Positions 32,782-42,384 are shown, counted from the first letter of the stretch. The stretch: 64,000 nucleotides of DNA from an uncultured Fluviicola sp. (GCF_946478805.1 NZ_CAMLDC010000001.1:1-64000), one strand, 5' to 3'. Numbers and translations are program-made. The notes: generated by a model not told the origin, from the sequence alone.

Positions 32782-33651
32782 ATGGATAAGGAAGCCTTAC
32801 TGAAGCGCATTCGTACCATTGAGCTTCAAACTCGCGGTATGACCGAACAGGTATTCGCAGGACAATATCAGTCTGCGTTTAAAGGCAGAGGTATGTCTTT
32901 CAGTGAAGTCAGATCCTACCAGGTTGGAGACGATGTAAGAACAATTGATTGGAATGTCACTGCCCGTTTCAGGGAACCATTCGTGAAGATTTTCGAAGAA
33001 GAAAGGGAACTGACGGTTCTTCTAATAATAGATGTTTCCGGCTCCATGTATTTTGGACAAGGCAAAGATTCGAAAATCTCGCTGGCAGTTGAATTGGCAG
33101 CAACCCTGGCATTCTCCGCGGCGAAGAAAAATGATAAAGTAGGAGCTCTTTTTATTTCTGATGAAGTGGAATATTATGTGCCGCCAAAAAAAGGATTCGG
33201 ACATGTTCATTTCCTATTAAGAAAACTGATTAACCTTCAACCGAAATCGGGAGGAACAAGTTTGGATACCGGATTGAAATACGCCCGGAACATTTTCAAA
33301 CAACGGAGTATCTGTTTTGTCATCAGTGATTTTTCCCAATCGGAATTAAGTAAGGAAGGTTTTGCAAATACTGCAAGAAAGCACGATTTGGTGGCTCTTG
33401 GCGTACGCGACCCCGGAGAAACGAATCTTCCCAACGTGGGATTTGTCCGTTGGGTGAATGCAGAAACCAATACGACCAATTGGATTGACAGTTCATCTGC
33501 TCAAGTAAGAAGAGATTACGAAAAGAAGAATAACCTTCGAAAGGAAAAGACAGAAGCCTTTTTCCAGCAATTGGGAATTGATGCTGCCTTTTTCGAAGTG
33601 GGAGATCACGTATATTTACCATTGCTTCAATTATTCAAACGAAGAAAATGA
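32782..33651 (+). CDS. DUF58 / VWA-like protein
   Basis: A 289-residue soluble protein with the DUF58 core: GRGMSFSEVRSYQVGDDVR then IDWNVTARFREPFVK, followed by a von Willebrand A-like fold with the MIDAS sequence DVSGS (in LLIIDVSGSMYFG). DUF58 proteins are almost always next to moxR and are likely MoxR partners. It overlaps the next gene by four bases (ATGA). Confidence 0.93.
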   Translation: MDKEALLKRIRTIELQTRGMTEQVFAGQYQSAFKGRGMSFSEVRSYQVGDDVRTIDWNVTARFREPFVKIFEEERELTVLLIIDVSGSMYFGQGKDSKISLAVELAATLAFSAAKKNDKVGALFISDEVEYYVPPKKGFGHVHFLLRKLINLQPKSGGTSLDTGLKYARNIFKQRSICFVISDFSQSELSKEGFANTARKHDLVALGVRDPGETNLPNVGFVRWVNAETNTTNWIDSSSAQVRRDYEKKNNLRKEKTEAFFQQLGIDAAFFEVGDHVYLPLLQLFKRRK

Positions 33652-34562
33652 GAGTGGTTTTGTTCATATTGTCATGTTGGTGTTTTGGAGCAGGGTTTGC
33701 GCAAACAAAGCGCGTTTATTGGGCGGAAGATTCTGTCCGGATCGGTGACAAGGCTGAATTAACAATCCTGGTTAAGAACAAACCGAAGAAATTTGATTAC
33801 AATCCCATTTCAGATCTGTTTATTTGCGACGTCAACCACAAAGGTGAAACGCTTTGGAAACCTGGTGGAGAATTGGAGATAGAATCATTTCGGGATTCGA
33901 CCTATACACAAAAAGGAATCAAATACTGGAAAGGAGTTTACACCTTAATTGCTTGGGATTCGGCGAAATACCGTTTGCCGGAATTGTGGCTCACTTGGAA
34001 GGATTCCACTTTTTCATTCCGTGCGCCGAATCTTTATGTTGGATTCGTTAAGAAAAAGGTGAAGGAGGGAATAGATGAAATTCCGATCGAACCGGAAGAG
34101 AATTCCCTTCGACTACTTAAAAAATATTGGTGGGTCTTGCTTCTTGTAGCTGCAGGGGTAACCATTGGAATTCTTTGGAACAAGCGAAGAAAGATCCGAA
34201 AATCGGAGGAATTGAGTTTGAGGGAACGCACCTTGCTTGCAATTAAACAATTGAGGAAGAAGGAAGATTGGCTTCATGGCAAGACAAAATCTCATTATGT
34301 GGGATTCTCTGCGGTATTGAAAATGTATTTAAGTTCAAGGTATGAATTAAACCTGATGGAACGAACTACGCAGGAAACGATCACCTTGTTGAAACTGAAA
34401 GGACTCGATTTTAACATGGTCCGAAGAATCGAAGTGCTTTTAAGAGAAGCGGATATGGTGAAGTTCGCCAAGACGGAATTGGATAAACTACACATTCAAT
34501 CCAGCTTGCTTCGCCTGGAAGAAATAGTAACCGAATTGAGTCCACTGGAAATCCCCGAATGA
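33648..34562 (+). CDS. Bat-operon membrane protein (DUF4381-like)
   Basis: A 304-residue protein with signal peptide (residues 1-18, ending AGFAQ), a periplasmic beta domain, one transmembrane helix at about 160-178 (WWVLLLVAAGVTIGILW) and a cytoplasmic helical tail (about 185-304) rich in Lys and Leu. Position between the DUF58 and batA genes is standard for Bacteroidota Bat operons. The N-terminal part recalls a short BatD-like domain. Function within the complex is not established. Confidence 0.8.
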   Translation: MRVVLFILSCWCFGAGFAQTKRVYWAEDSVRIGDKAELTILVKNKPKKFDYNPISDLFICDVNHKGETLWKPGGELEIESFRDSTYTQKGIKYWKGVYTLIAWDSAKYRLPELWLTWKDSTFSFRAPNLYVGFVKKKVKEGIDEIPIEPEENSLRLLKKYWWVLLLVAAGVTIGILWNKRRKIRKSEELSLRERTLLAIKQLRKKEDWLHGKTKSHYVGFSAVLKMYLSSRYELNLMERTTQETITLLKLKGLDFNMVRRIEVLLREADMVKFAKTELDKLHIQSSLLRLEEIVTELSPLEIPE

Positions 34563-35584
34563 GTCGCTATTTGAACATCTGCTTTTGGGAATATGATTTC
34601 TATAATCCGAACATGCTTTGGCTGTTATTGGTCATTCCGGTATTGCTGTTTTTCTGGGAATATTTGCAGAAAAGTCATGTTGGTCAATTGAAATATGCGA
34701 GTTCGGAGGAAGAACAGTTAACCCATTCAATCGGTTGGGTACGTTATATTCGTTGGGGAATAAATACCTTTTATGCACTTTCCATGGCTTGTTTGGTTCT
34801 GACTTTGGCGGAACCCTACAACACATCTATCGATCCTCCGAAAATAGATTACAAGAACGGAATCGATATCATTTTGGCTATTGATGCTTCAGGATCCATG
34901 TTGGCCCAGGATTTTGACCCGAATCGTTTGGAAGTGGCAAAACGTGTGGCCAAAAAGTTTGTGGATTCCAGGAAAGGAGATCGCGTTGGTTTGGTGGTTT
35001 ATGAGGGCGAAGCGTATACTGCATGTCCGGCAACATTGGATTACAAATTATTGAAAGAACAAATTTCGGCAATTGAACCCGGGTTTTTGGAGCCGGGAAC
35101 AGCAATTGGAAGTGGTTTGGGAGTTGCCGTAACCAGGTTGAGAAGCGATAGTTTACCTTCAAAAGTCATCATTCTTCTAACGGACGGAAGCAGCAATACA
35201 GGTCCGGACCCAATGGAAGTGGCTGAACTGGCCAAGCAGAAAAAATGCAAAGTCTATACGATTGGTGTTGGAGCGAATGGAATGGCACCAACACCGGTTT
35301 CAACGCCATTTGGAGTCGTTTATCAGAACGTTGCGGTAGAAATCGATGAAGTGATCCTCAAGGATATTGCGAAGTTGACCAATGGAAAATATTTCCGTGC
35401 ACAGGATGAAAAATCCTTGGAAAAGATTTATGCTGAAATTGATAAATTGGAGAAACGGAAAATGGAAGATCAGCATCTGGCTGTGGAACCTCCTCTGACC
35501 TTGTTCCCGTTTTTCATCTGGAGCATGATTTTTTCCGGAACAGCTTGGGGAGTTCAACGCTTGAAATTCAAACTGGATGATTAA
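34559..35584 (+). CDS. batA: BatA, VWA-domain membrane protein
   Basis: A 341-residue inner-membrane protein: two N-terminal helices (about 18-33, 66-84), a VWA domain (about 100-300) with MIDAS motif DASGS (109-113) and the later TDGSSNTG, and a C-terminal helix (about 318-335). BatA proteins are part of the Bacteroides aerotolerance cluster; they are thought to form a periplasmic complex with BatB. Overlaps the previous gene by four bases and the next by eight. Confidence 0.93.
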   Translation: MSRYLNICFWEYDFYNPNMLWLLLVIPVLLFFWEYLQKSHVGQLKYASSEEEQLTHSIGWVRYIRWGINTFYALSMACLVLTLAEPYNTSIDPPKIDYKNGIDIILAIDASGSMLAQDFDPNRLEVAKRVAKKFVDSRKGDRVGLVVYEGEAYTACPATLDYKLLKEQISAIEPGFLEPGTAIGSGLGVAVTRLRSDSLPSKVIILLTDGSSNTGPDPMEVAELAKQKKCKVYTIGVGANGMAPTPVSTPFGVVYQNVAVEIDEVILKDIAKLTNGKYFRAQDEKSLEKIYAEIDKLEKRKMEDQHLAVEPPLTLFPFFIWSMIFSGTAWGVQRLKFKLDD

Positions 35585-36704
35585 GGGAAAACATACATAT
35601 AATCGTTTGATGAAGCTTTTGCTGATTTCGGAGGGAATCTGGTGGGGCTTGGTGTTGATCGGATATGTATCCGCTCCCTTGAACCGTTTTGGAGTGAAGC
35701 TTCTTCACCCTGAAATGCTGGGATTCTGGGCTGTCATTCCGTTCCTGGCAATCGTATCCTGGATCCAATGGAGTTGGAAGGCAAGGATCTATGAGGAATA
35801 TTCAGGTTATGGTCCTACCCGTATGTTATGGGTGAAGTTCGAACCAATGAAGGCATTTTTGCACTATTTTTTATTGCGAAGCACTTATTTTTTCGTGGTT
35901 CTTGCCATGGCACAACCGGTAGCGGGTTCTAAAAAGGTCAACGGTTCCAAACGTGTGCTGGACCTGGTCATTTGCCTGGATATTTCAAACTCCATGAATA
36001 CCAAAGATATGGGTGGGGCGGAAGTGAGTCGGTTGACTGCAGGAAAACAAGCAATCAGTGAGTTGTTGAATCAGTTGAAAGGGGAACGGATTGCCGTTGT
36101 GGTTTTTGCCAACGATGCTTACACACAACTTCCGCTAACAATGGATTATGGCGCCGCAAAATTGTTTGTTCCGGATATTGAAACTTCGATGATTTCGGAT
36201 CAGGGAACAAATATCGGCAGAGCATTGGAAGTGGCACAAGAGCAGTTCAAGGACACGGAATCCGGGAAAGCGATTCTAGTCATTACGGATGGTGAAGATC
36301 ACGAAGCACTTTGGAAAAAGCAATTGGGTGAATTGAAAAAGAAACATGTAGAGCTTGCTTATTTGGGATTAGGTTCAACAAAAGGAGGTTTGATCCCGAA
36401 TAATCCATATGATATTTCTGATGGGTACAAACGCGAAAACGGACAAGCAGTCGTGTCAAAAATAGATAAGAAAGGACTGACCAGAATGGCAAGTGAATCG
36501 GGTAGTATTTTGGTCACTTCGGATAGTCCGTTTCCGAACATTTATGATATCGCGACAAACTACAAGAACACGAAGAACAAGCAGGTTATGAAAGTGGAAT
36601 TTAATGTGGATAAAAACTACTTTTATATTCCAGCAATATGGGCACTATTGTGTATGATTTGCTACTTCTTTTTACCCATCATCATTAATCCCAATAAAGC
36701 ATGA
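35577..36704 (+). CDS. batB: BatB, VWA-domain membrane protein
   Basis: A 375-residue paralogue of BatA: N-terminal helices (about 12-34, 48-67, 95-113), a VWA domain with MIDAS motif DISNS (135-139) and ITDGEDHE, and a C-terminal helix (about 350-370). It is expected to pair with BatA. The start at 35577 overlaps the batA stop by eight bases; an in-frame ATG 11 codons later is an alternative. Confidence 0.92.
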   Translation: MIKGKHTYNRLMKLLLISEGIWWGLVLIGYVSAPLNRFGVKLLHPEMLGFWAVIPFLAIVSWIQWSWKARIYEEYSGYGPTRMLWVKFEPMKAFLHYFLLRSTYFFVVLAMAQPVAGSKKVNGSKRVLDLVICLDISNSMNTKDMGGAEVSRLTAGKQAISELLNQLKGERIAVVVFANDAYTQLPLTMDYGAAKLFVPDIETSMISDQGTNIGRALEVAQEQFKDTESGKAILVITDGEDHEALWKKQLGELKKKHVELAYLGLGSTKGGLIPNNPYDISDGYKRENGQAVVSKIDKKGLTRMASESGSILVTSDSPFPNIYDIATNYKNTKNKQVMKVEFNVDKNYFYIPAIWALLCMICYFFLPIIINPNKA

Positions 36705-37408
36705 AAACGGCAATCCTTACTATTTTGTGTATTTTGGCTTTCAACTCTTTTGGGCAAGAATGGAAGGAGCCACTCAACGAAGCCAGGAGATTGTACAAAA
36801 AAGGAAACTATAAAGAAGCGTTAAAGTATTATAAAAGAGCCGAAAGATTAGCGCCAAATGATGTAGATTTGTCTCAAGAGATTGGTCAGACTGCATACCG
36901 TGCAAATGATTTTGAGACGGCAGCAGAAAATTTTGAACGTCAGGCAAACAATGCTCCTACAAAAGAAAAAGAGATCCGCGCCAGAACAAGTTTGGGAGAA
37001 TCCCGTATGAAGCAGCAGGATTTCCAGGGAGCGATTGATGCATACAAGGATGTTTTAAGATTGGATCAGGATAATGAAAAAGCAAGACAACGGTTAGTTG
37101 AGGCGAAAAGATTATTAGAACAACAGAAAAGACAAGAACAAAACAAACAGGATAAAGAGAACGAGGAACAGAATAAAGACAACCAAAGTCAACCGAATAA
37201 TAATCAGAAAGATCAGAAAGATTCAAAGGATAAACAAAACCAACAAGATCAAAAATCGCAACAACAGAAAAGCGAACAAAAAAAATTACAAGACAAGGAA
37301 ACCGAGCGTAAACTCGATGAGTTTAGCAAACAGGAACAGAATACAAAGAAAAGATTGGATGGTTCAAAAGGTACTACAGGTGGTAAAAGAGCACGAAAAG
37401 ATTGGTAA
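36701..37408 (+). CDS. batC: BatC, tetratricopeptide-repeat protein
   Basis: A 235-residue exported protein: signal peptide (1-18, ending NSFGQ), TPR repeats at about 22-130 (ARRLYKKGNYKEALKYYKRA, AYRANDFETAAENFERQ, QQDFQGAIDAYKDVLRL), then a low-complexity Gln/Lys/Asn-rich tail (about 140-225). The tail is typical of BatC in Bacteroidota. Overlaps batB by four bases (ATGA). Confidence 0.9.
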   Translation: MKTAILTILCILAFNSFGQEWKEPLNEARRLYKKGNYKEALKYYKRAERLAPNDVDLSQEIGQTAYRANDFETAAENFERQANNAPTKEKEIRARTSLGESRMKQQDFQGAIDAYKDVLRLDQDNEKARQRLVEAKRLLEQQKRQEQNKQDKENEEQNKDNQSQPNNNQKDQKDSKDKQNQQDQKSQQQKSEQKKLQDKETERKLDEFSKQEQNTKKRLDGSKGTTGGKRARKDW

Positions 37409-39131
37409 TCAATGGCAATTGCTGTTGGTTTTGTTCACATTAGTGAGCCAGATATCCGTTGCTCAAAAACCGGTAGTTGCTTTAACATCCGATAAGAAAG
37501 AAATTGGAGCCGATGAACACCTGAACTTCACCATTACTGCGAACGTGGAAGGTTCGATGAAGATTGATTTCCCTGTCGAGTTTGAAGTGGATTTTGGTGT
37601 GATGCATGGAATGGAACAAAAAATGGATCCGAGCGGTAAGATCAAAACTTATTACTACATGCAGCAATCAGGAACCTTCAAAAAAGAGGGAACCTATTCA
37701 TTCTATGCCTATACAACCTACAGGAATAAAGTTTACCGATCGAATAAGATAACCATCAAGGTCAACGAGGCTACCGAAGAAGATAACAAGGTGAACTCGA
37801 ATGACCCCGTTTTTGGATTCATTCAATGTAAAAAGACCAATGTGTATGAAGGAGAGCCTATTTTGCTCAAAGCGAAGGTCTTCTCATACATCAATATCGA
37901 ATACCTGGAAGGATACTCCGACTTTAAAGCGGATCTCTCAATGGAAGAACATATGTTTCCAAATGGGCGTGTGGAAGTAGAAGAAACACGCGTCAACGGA
38001 AAAGATGCATTGGCTTTCGAATATGGAAAACAATTATTGATTCCTGTAGGAACAGGCAAGTGTCATATCAAACCGTTTGAAATGGCGTTGCGTTGTCACG
38101 GATCCTTATTTTCAAAAACAATGCGACTGCGTTCTTCCGGTCTGTGCATCAATATTAAACCTCTACCTGGGAATGCTCCGAAAGATTTTATCGGTGCTGT
38201 CGGTGAGTACAGGTTCTCTCAAAAAAGTCCGACCAAAGAGGTCAAAGAAGGGGAAGTTTTCACCCTTGAGTTGGTGGTTTCCGGAGTAGGAAATATTCAT
38301 AATTCCAACACACCGAAACTAAAACTACCTAAAGGTTGTTCCATCTATGGAGATCCGGAACGGATTGAAAATATTGAGTTTACCGAATTGGGTGCTGAGG
38401 GGATGATCACTTATCGTTTCAATATTCAGGTATTGGATGATCATGATTTGGAATTCAGTGCACCGTCAATCAGTTATTTTGACCCTGAAAAGGAAAAATA
38501 CCTGACGATTAAGGGAAATGCATTCAAAGTGAACGTCACACCGGATAAAAGTTTTAATCCGATAGTTCTATCCAGCCCTGCTTCAGGAACGCACACGGAT
38601 ATGGTCGATTTGAAAACCCAGAAGTCATCCACCACAGAAACGAAAACGGAATCTTCCTCCAAATCCAAATTGTGGGTTGGGATTGTTGCCCCGACAAGTC
38701 TGTTAGGAATTTTATTTGTGGTTTTGGCTGCCAGACTACGCAAGAAGAATGAATCAGGAGAGAGTGAAATTTCAATGGAAGATAGTCTGCCTAAAGGCCC
38801 GGTTTTCCTGAACGAAACGAAAGAGCCTGTTAAAGCGGAAGTGATTGATTATTGGGTAGATGCTGAAAGACACGTGGAAGATCCGAGCGTATTCGCAATT
38901 CTTTTACCTAAAGCAATCATTCAACGTATTGAACGGTGTGAGAAATGTAATTTCCAGTCGCGTGAGAAAGCTTTTGACCGGTTGTTGGATACGAATCCGG
39001 AGATTGCTAAAGGATTGAGGGAAATCATTGAAATGTGCGATCAATACCGTTATGGATTTGGAGCTGAGCACTTAGAGACGAAAGAGATCCTGGCAAATGC
39101 CGAAAACTTGTTGAGTCAATTACCTTCTTAA
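37359..39131 (+). CDS. batD: BatD, oxygen-tolerance family membrane protein
   Basis: A 590-residue protein with signal peptide, a large periplasmic region of Ig-like beta domains (from VALTSDKKEIGADEHLNFTI) and a transmembrane helix near residues 445-465 (WVGIVAPTSLLGILFVVLA), followed by a cytoplasmic helical tail. Start is uncertain: the ATG at 37359 overlaps batC by 50 bases; a GTG at 37380 overlaps by 29 and gives a more normal signal peptide. BatD is the last gene of the Bat operon and likely the platform for the VWA proteins. Confidence 0.88.
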   Translation: MVQKVLQVVKEHEKIGNQWQLLLVLFTLVSQISVAQKPVVALTSDKKEIGADEHLNFTITANVEGSMKIDFPVEFEVDFGVMHGMEQKMDPSGKIKTYYYMQQSGTFKKEGTYSFYAYTTYRNKVYRSNKITIKVNEATEEDNKVNSNDPVFGFIQCKKTNVYEGEPILLKAKVFSYINIEYLEGYSDFKADLSMEEHMFPNGRVEVEETRVNGKDALAFEYGKQLLIPVGTGKCHIKPFEMALRCHGSLFSKTMRLRSSGLCINIKPLPGNAPKDFIGAVGEYRFSQKSPTKEVKEGEVFTLELVVSGVGNIHNSNTPKLKLPKGCSIYGDPERIENIEFTELGAEGMITYRFNIQVLDDHDLEFSAPSISYFDPEKEKYLTIKGNAFKVNVTPDKSFNPIVLSSPASGTHTDMVDLKTQKSSTTETKTESSSKSKLWVGIVAPTSLLGILFVVLAARLRKKNESGESEISMEDSLPKGPVFLNETKEPVKAEVIDYWVDAERHVEDPSVFAILLPKAIIQRIERCEKCNFQSREKAFDRLLDTNPEIAKGLREIIEMCDQYRYGFGAEHLETKEILANAENLLSQLPS

Positions 39132-39219
39132 GGTTTTTTTTGTCAGAAAAATTACTTCAAAGGGATTCACTTTTGATTTTTTTACTACTTTTATCCCACA
39201 AAACACAAATTAATACATC

Positions 39220-39387
39220 ATGAGCGTTTTTGGTATCGTATTGTTTCTTTTGATTGGAGGTATGGCATTTTGGATGTTGTTATTCCTAATGGGCTTTGTT
39301 CTTCCTTTTTGGATCAGCTTGGGAATCAACCAACAAATGCGTCCGAAACGTGTGTTTGAAAAAGAAGAAGATTCCGAAGCTAAGTAA
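39220..39387 (+). CDS. Small membrane protein (55 residues)
   Basis: A short ORF starting at ATG 39220 and ending with TAA at 39385-39387. The product begins MSVFGIVLFLLIGGMAF, is hydrophobic through about residue 36, then ends in a charged tail (RVFEKEEDSEAK). One long or two short transmembrane helices are likely, with the acidic tail in the cytoplasm. It has no recognised family. A perfect terminator 27 bases after the stop supports that it is a real gene. Confidence 0.65.
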   Translation: MSVFGIVLFLLIGGMAFWMLLFLMGFVLPFWISLGINQQMRPKRVFEKEEDSEAK

Positions 39388-39413
39388 TTAGCACCATAAT
39401 AATTGATTGAAGA

Positions 39414-39441
39414 CCCCCGACGTTTATCGTCGGGTTTTTTT
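39414..39441 (+). terminator. Intrinsic terminator
   Basis: CCCGACG (39416-39422), loop TTTAT, CGTCGGG (39428-39434), then seven T. Confidence 0.92.
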
Positions 39442-39594
39442 ATGCCTTGAAAATCCGAATTCGCATTTGCTTCGTGATAGCACAAGATCAATTGATAAAC
39501 ACAAAATGGTCTTTTCGAAGGAAGAAATTATTCGGACTTGGAGGATTTTTTAGCAAGATGAGTGATTCTAAGTAAGAAAATTAGTCTTAAGATA

Positions 39595-39623
39595 TTGATT
39601 GTTGAAAAACTTTGCTATCTTTG
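39595..39623 (+). promoter_or_regulatory. Predicted promoter of rplU-rpmA
   Basis: TTG (39595-39597), 18-base spacer, TATCTTTG (39616-39623), ending 30 bases before the rplU ATG. Confidence 0.65.
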
Positions 39624-39653
39624 CCCTCCAAATTAAATTTTAAAACATCTGTT

Positions 39654-39965
39654 ATGTACGCAATAGTAGAAATAGCAGGGCAGCAATTTAAAGTGCAAAA
39701 AGACCAAAAAATCTTTGTACACCGTTTAGACGCTGAGGCAGGATCAAAAGTAGAATTTGATCGTGTTTTATTGGTAGACAATGGTGGAAAAGTGAATATT
39801 GGCGCCCCAGCTATCGCAGGAGCAAAAGTTACTGCTCAAGTGAATGATCACGTTAAAGGTGATACAGTTATCATTTTCCGTAAGAAACGAAGAAAAGGAT
39901 ATGTGAAAAGAAACGGTCACCGTCAATCTTTTACACAAATTACAATTACAGATATTAAAGGGTAA
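39654..39965 (+). CDS. rplU: 50S ribosomal protein L21
   Basis: A 103-residue ribosomal protein with the L21 pattern: [15 protein letters not shown] at the start and [17 protein letters not shown] near the C-terminus. It binds 23S rRNA in the large subunit. It is followed by rpmA after 35 bases, the conserved rplU-rpmA order. ATG 39654 gives the canonical start. Confidence 0.98.
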   Translation: MYAIVEIAGQQFKVQKDQKIFVHRLDAEAGSKVEFDRVLLVDNGGKVNIGAPAIAGAKVTAQVNDHVKGDTVIIFRKKRRKGYVKRNGHRQSFTQITITDIKG

Positions 39966-40000
39966 TTCTCTGTCATTAGACGGATAAAAAATTAGAAAAG

Positions 40001-40270
40001 ATGGCACACAAAAAAGGAGTCGGTAGTTCCAAAAACGGTCGCGAATCACATAGCAAGCGTCTAGGAGTGAAAATTTTTGGTGGACAAGCTGCAATCGCTG
40101 GGAACATTATCGTTCGTCAACGCGGAACTGCACACCACCCGGGAGAAAATGTTGGGATTGGAAAAGACCACACATTATACGCATTAACTGACGGAACAGT
40201 TGAATTCCGCAAAAAAAGAGATGCTCGTTCGTTTGTATCGGTAGTTCCATTTGAAACTACGGAAGCTTAA
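40001..40270 (+). CDS. rpmA: 50S ribosomal protein L27
   Basis: An 89-residue basic protein: [21 protein letters not shown] at the N-terminus, then [19 protein letters not shown] and [19 protein letters not shown]27's N-terminal tail reaches the peptidyl-transferase centre. There is no N-terminal cleaved extension of the Firmicutes type. Second gene of the rplU operon, followed by a terminator. Confidence 0.98.
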   Translation: MAHKKGVGSSKNGRESHSKRLGVKIFGGQAAIAGNIIVRQRGTAHHPGENVGIGKDHTLYALTDGTVEFRKKRDARSFVSVVPFETTEA

Positions 40271-40294
40271 TCGAATAATAGTACATATTTTGAT

Positions 40295-40334
40295 AAAGGC
40301 GGGTTCCGAAGTTTTTCGGAATTCGCCTTTTTTT
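40295..40334 (+). terminator. Intrinsic terminator of rplU-rpmA
   Basis: A stem formed by GGCG, TTCCGAA and their complements TTCGGAA, CGCC with small mismatches, followed by seven T. Confidence 0.88.
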
Positions 40335-40399
40335 ATGTTTTAATTTACCAATTTTAAACCCGGTTCGCCTTGGCGGATCAACACTCAAATTCAATTCAT

Positions 40400-41671
40400 A
40401 TGTTAGAAATGACCAAAATCCGCGCTGAACGTGATGAGATCATCACAGCACTGAAAAAGCGCAACATTGATGTAACAGAGACTATTGACACAATCATTGC
40501 TAAAGACCAGCAATGGCGTTCAGCAAAAACGTCGATGGAATCTATTGCGTCCGAATTGAATAAGATTGCAAAAGAAATTGGTGAATTCTTCAAAAGTGGT
40601 AAAGCTGCCGAGGCAGAAGCTGCCAAAGCAAAAACCGCAGACCTGAAGCAAGAGGAGCAACAATTGAAAACGGAAGTTGACACACTCGAAAATGAAATTA
40701 CACAGTTGCTTTACCAGATTCCGAATGTCCCTAACAGCCTGGTTGTTGCCGGAAAGAATGAAGAAGATAACGAAACAATCGAAGTGGTGGGTGAACCTGC
40801 CGTATTGCACAATAAAGCAATGCCTCACTGGGAACTGACTAAGAAATTTGATTTGATCGATTTCGAGTTAGGAGTGAAAATAACTGGTGCGGGTTTCCCG
40901 GTTTACAGAGGAAAAGGAGCAAAGTTGCAACGCGCATTGATTCAATTCTTCCTGGATGAAGCTGAGAAAGCGGGTTACGAAGAATTGATTGTTCCTCACG
41001 TAGTGAATGAAGCAAGTGCTTACGGTACAGGACAACTTCCGGATAAGGAAGGTCAGATGTATTACATGCCTGTGGATGATTTATATATGATTCCAACGTC
41101 AGAGGTTCCATTGACGAACGTTTACCGCGATGTGGTTTTACCGGACGAGAATTTCTCTATCAAAATGACCAGTTACACCCCTTGTTTCCGTCGTGAAGCG
41201 GGAAGTTATGGTGCGCATGTTCGCGGTTTGAATCGCTTGCACCAGTTTGATAAGGTGGAAATTGTTCGTATCGAACATCCCAAAAACACGGACCGTGCGT
41301 TGACAGAAATGGTGAACCATGTAAAAGGACTATTGGAAAAGTTGGGATTACACTACCGTATTTTGCGTTTGTGTGGCGGAGATACCGGTTTCGCATCTGC
41401 CATGACATATGACTTTGAAGTCTTTTCTGCGGCCCAGGAAAAATGGTTGGAAGTGAGTTCTTGCTCCCGTTTCGATACATTCCAGGCAAATCGCTTGAAA
41501 TTGCGCTTCAAGGGAAGTGACAAGAAAAATTACCTGGCACATACCCTGAACGGTTCAGCTTTGGCTTTACCCCGAATCATGGCTTCCATCATGGAAAATT
41601 ATCAGACTTTGGACGGGATTGAAATTCCCGAGGTGTTGCATAAATACACCGGGTTTACACGAATCGATTAA
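40400..41671 (+). CDS. serS: Seryl-tRNA synthetase
   Basis: Class II aminoacyl-tRNA synthetase that charges tRNA-Ser (and tRNA-Sec if present). The 423-residue protein has the N-terminal coiled-coil arm (about 25-105, with KEEQQLKTEVDTLENE-like heptads), motif 2 in SYTPCFRREAGSYG and motif 3 in LNGSALALPRIMASI. The ATG at 40400 gives MLEMTKIRAERDEI, the usual start. An upstream in-frame start at 40370 is less likely. Terminator follows directly. Confidence 0.97.
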   Translation: MLEMTKIRAERDEIITALKKRNIDVTETIDTIIAKDQQWRSAKTSMESIASELNKIAKEIGEFFKSGKAAEAEAAKAKTADLKQEEQQLKTEVDTLENEITQLLYQIPNVPNSLVVAGKNEEDNETIEVVGEPAVLHNKAMPHWELTKKFDLIDFELGVKITGAGFPVYRGKGAKLQRALIQFFLDEAEKAGYEELIVPHVVNEASAYGTGQLPDKEGQMYYMPVDDLYMIPTSEVPLTNVYRDVVLPDENFSIKMTSYTPCFRREAGSYGAHVRGLNRLHQFDKVEIVRIEHPKNTDRALTEMVNHVKGLLEKLGLHYRILRLCGGDTGFASAMTYDFEVFSAAQEKWLEVSSCSRFDTFQANRLKLRFKGSDKKNYLAHTLNGSALALPRIMASIMENYQTLDGIEIPEVLHKYTGFTRID

Positions 41672-41722
41672 TCCCCCGATCAAATAGAATTAAATCCCTT
41701 CGGTCTACCGGGGGATTTTTTT
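41670..41722 (+). terminator. Intrinsic terminator of serS
   Basis: ATCCCCCG (41671-41678) pairs with CGGGGGAT (41709-41716), followed by T tract. The 30-base loop is long. Confidence 0.75.
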
Positions 41723-41756
41723 GTTCCGAACTTTTTATAAGCGCAAAGACTGCTTA

Positions 41757-41793
41757 GATCGCAAAGGATGAAGTGAATAAAAACTTTGCGATC
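41757..41793. repeat. CGCAAAG-type palindromic intergenic repeat
   Basis: GATCGCAAAG (41757-41766) and CTTTGCGATC (41784-41793) form a perfect 10-bp inverted repeat; additional partial copies GCGCAAAG (41741-41748) and a final CTTGCGAT are adjacent. It shares the CGCAAAG core with the repeat at 23857. Confidence 0.6.
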
Positions 41794-41856
41794 CTTCATT
41801 CTTGCGATAAAAAACACCTGTTCTCCAAAACGATCTTTTATGTAATTTTAGTCCAT

Positions 41857-42384
41857 ATGTTCAGAATGGCTTTTCTTTTAATGGTTCTTGTCATCTTTTC
41901 CTCTTGTGAAAGCAAACTGGGTAAGTTTGAAGAGGATGTGCTTTTTACCAAAGCGACCAATGATTCTGTCCAGGCTCTGATCCAGAAACTGGATACGAAT
42001 CAAGTATTGAAATTGCGTGGGAAATCGAAAATAATGCTCTTGAATTTCAACATTGAATTGGGAAATGATACCTTGGATATTGAAACCGCCAGGGAAATAG
42101 ACGGATTTATCCAGGCATATCGCGCAACGGATTATTTCACAACCGAAATCAGGCAATTAAGAAAAGCACAGACCGAACAACACGAAAGACTTGTAAAATT
42201 ACAATCGGATATCGAAAATGATGCCGGAGATAGGTCAACATACTTTGATCATGTTCAGCTGGAGCGAAAAGAAGTCGGGCAAATTCGTGCGCATAGTTTG
42301 AGATTAGAGAAACAATTTATGGATTTTAAACAATCTTACGAGCAATTTAAACCTACATTTGAGCGTTTTAAAGTCGTATACTAA
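41857..42384 (+). CDS. Predicted lipoprotein with coiled coil
   Basis: A 175-residue protein with lipobox IFSSC (about residue 17). The mature part is mostly helix, with probable coiled coil at about 95-165 (RQLRKAQTEQHERLVKLQ and following). No named family is recognised. It lies 7 bases upstream of the TPR gene and is likely cotranscribed with it. Chosen start ATG 41857 gives the lipoprotein signal. Confidence 0.75.
   Translation: MFRMAFLLMVLVIFSSCESKLGKFEEDVLFTKATNDSVQALIQKLDTNQVLKLRGKSKIMLLNFNIELGNDTLDIETAREIDGFIQAYRATDYFTTEIRQLRKAQTEQHERLVKLQSDIENDAGDRSTYFDHVQLERKEVGQIRAHSLRLEKQFMDFKQSYEQFKPTFERFKVVY

Noticed and set aside
37414..37475. ATG at 37412 in another frame as batD start
   Set aside because: The frame from this ATG does not lead into the BatD sequence; it would need a frameshift.
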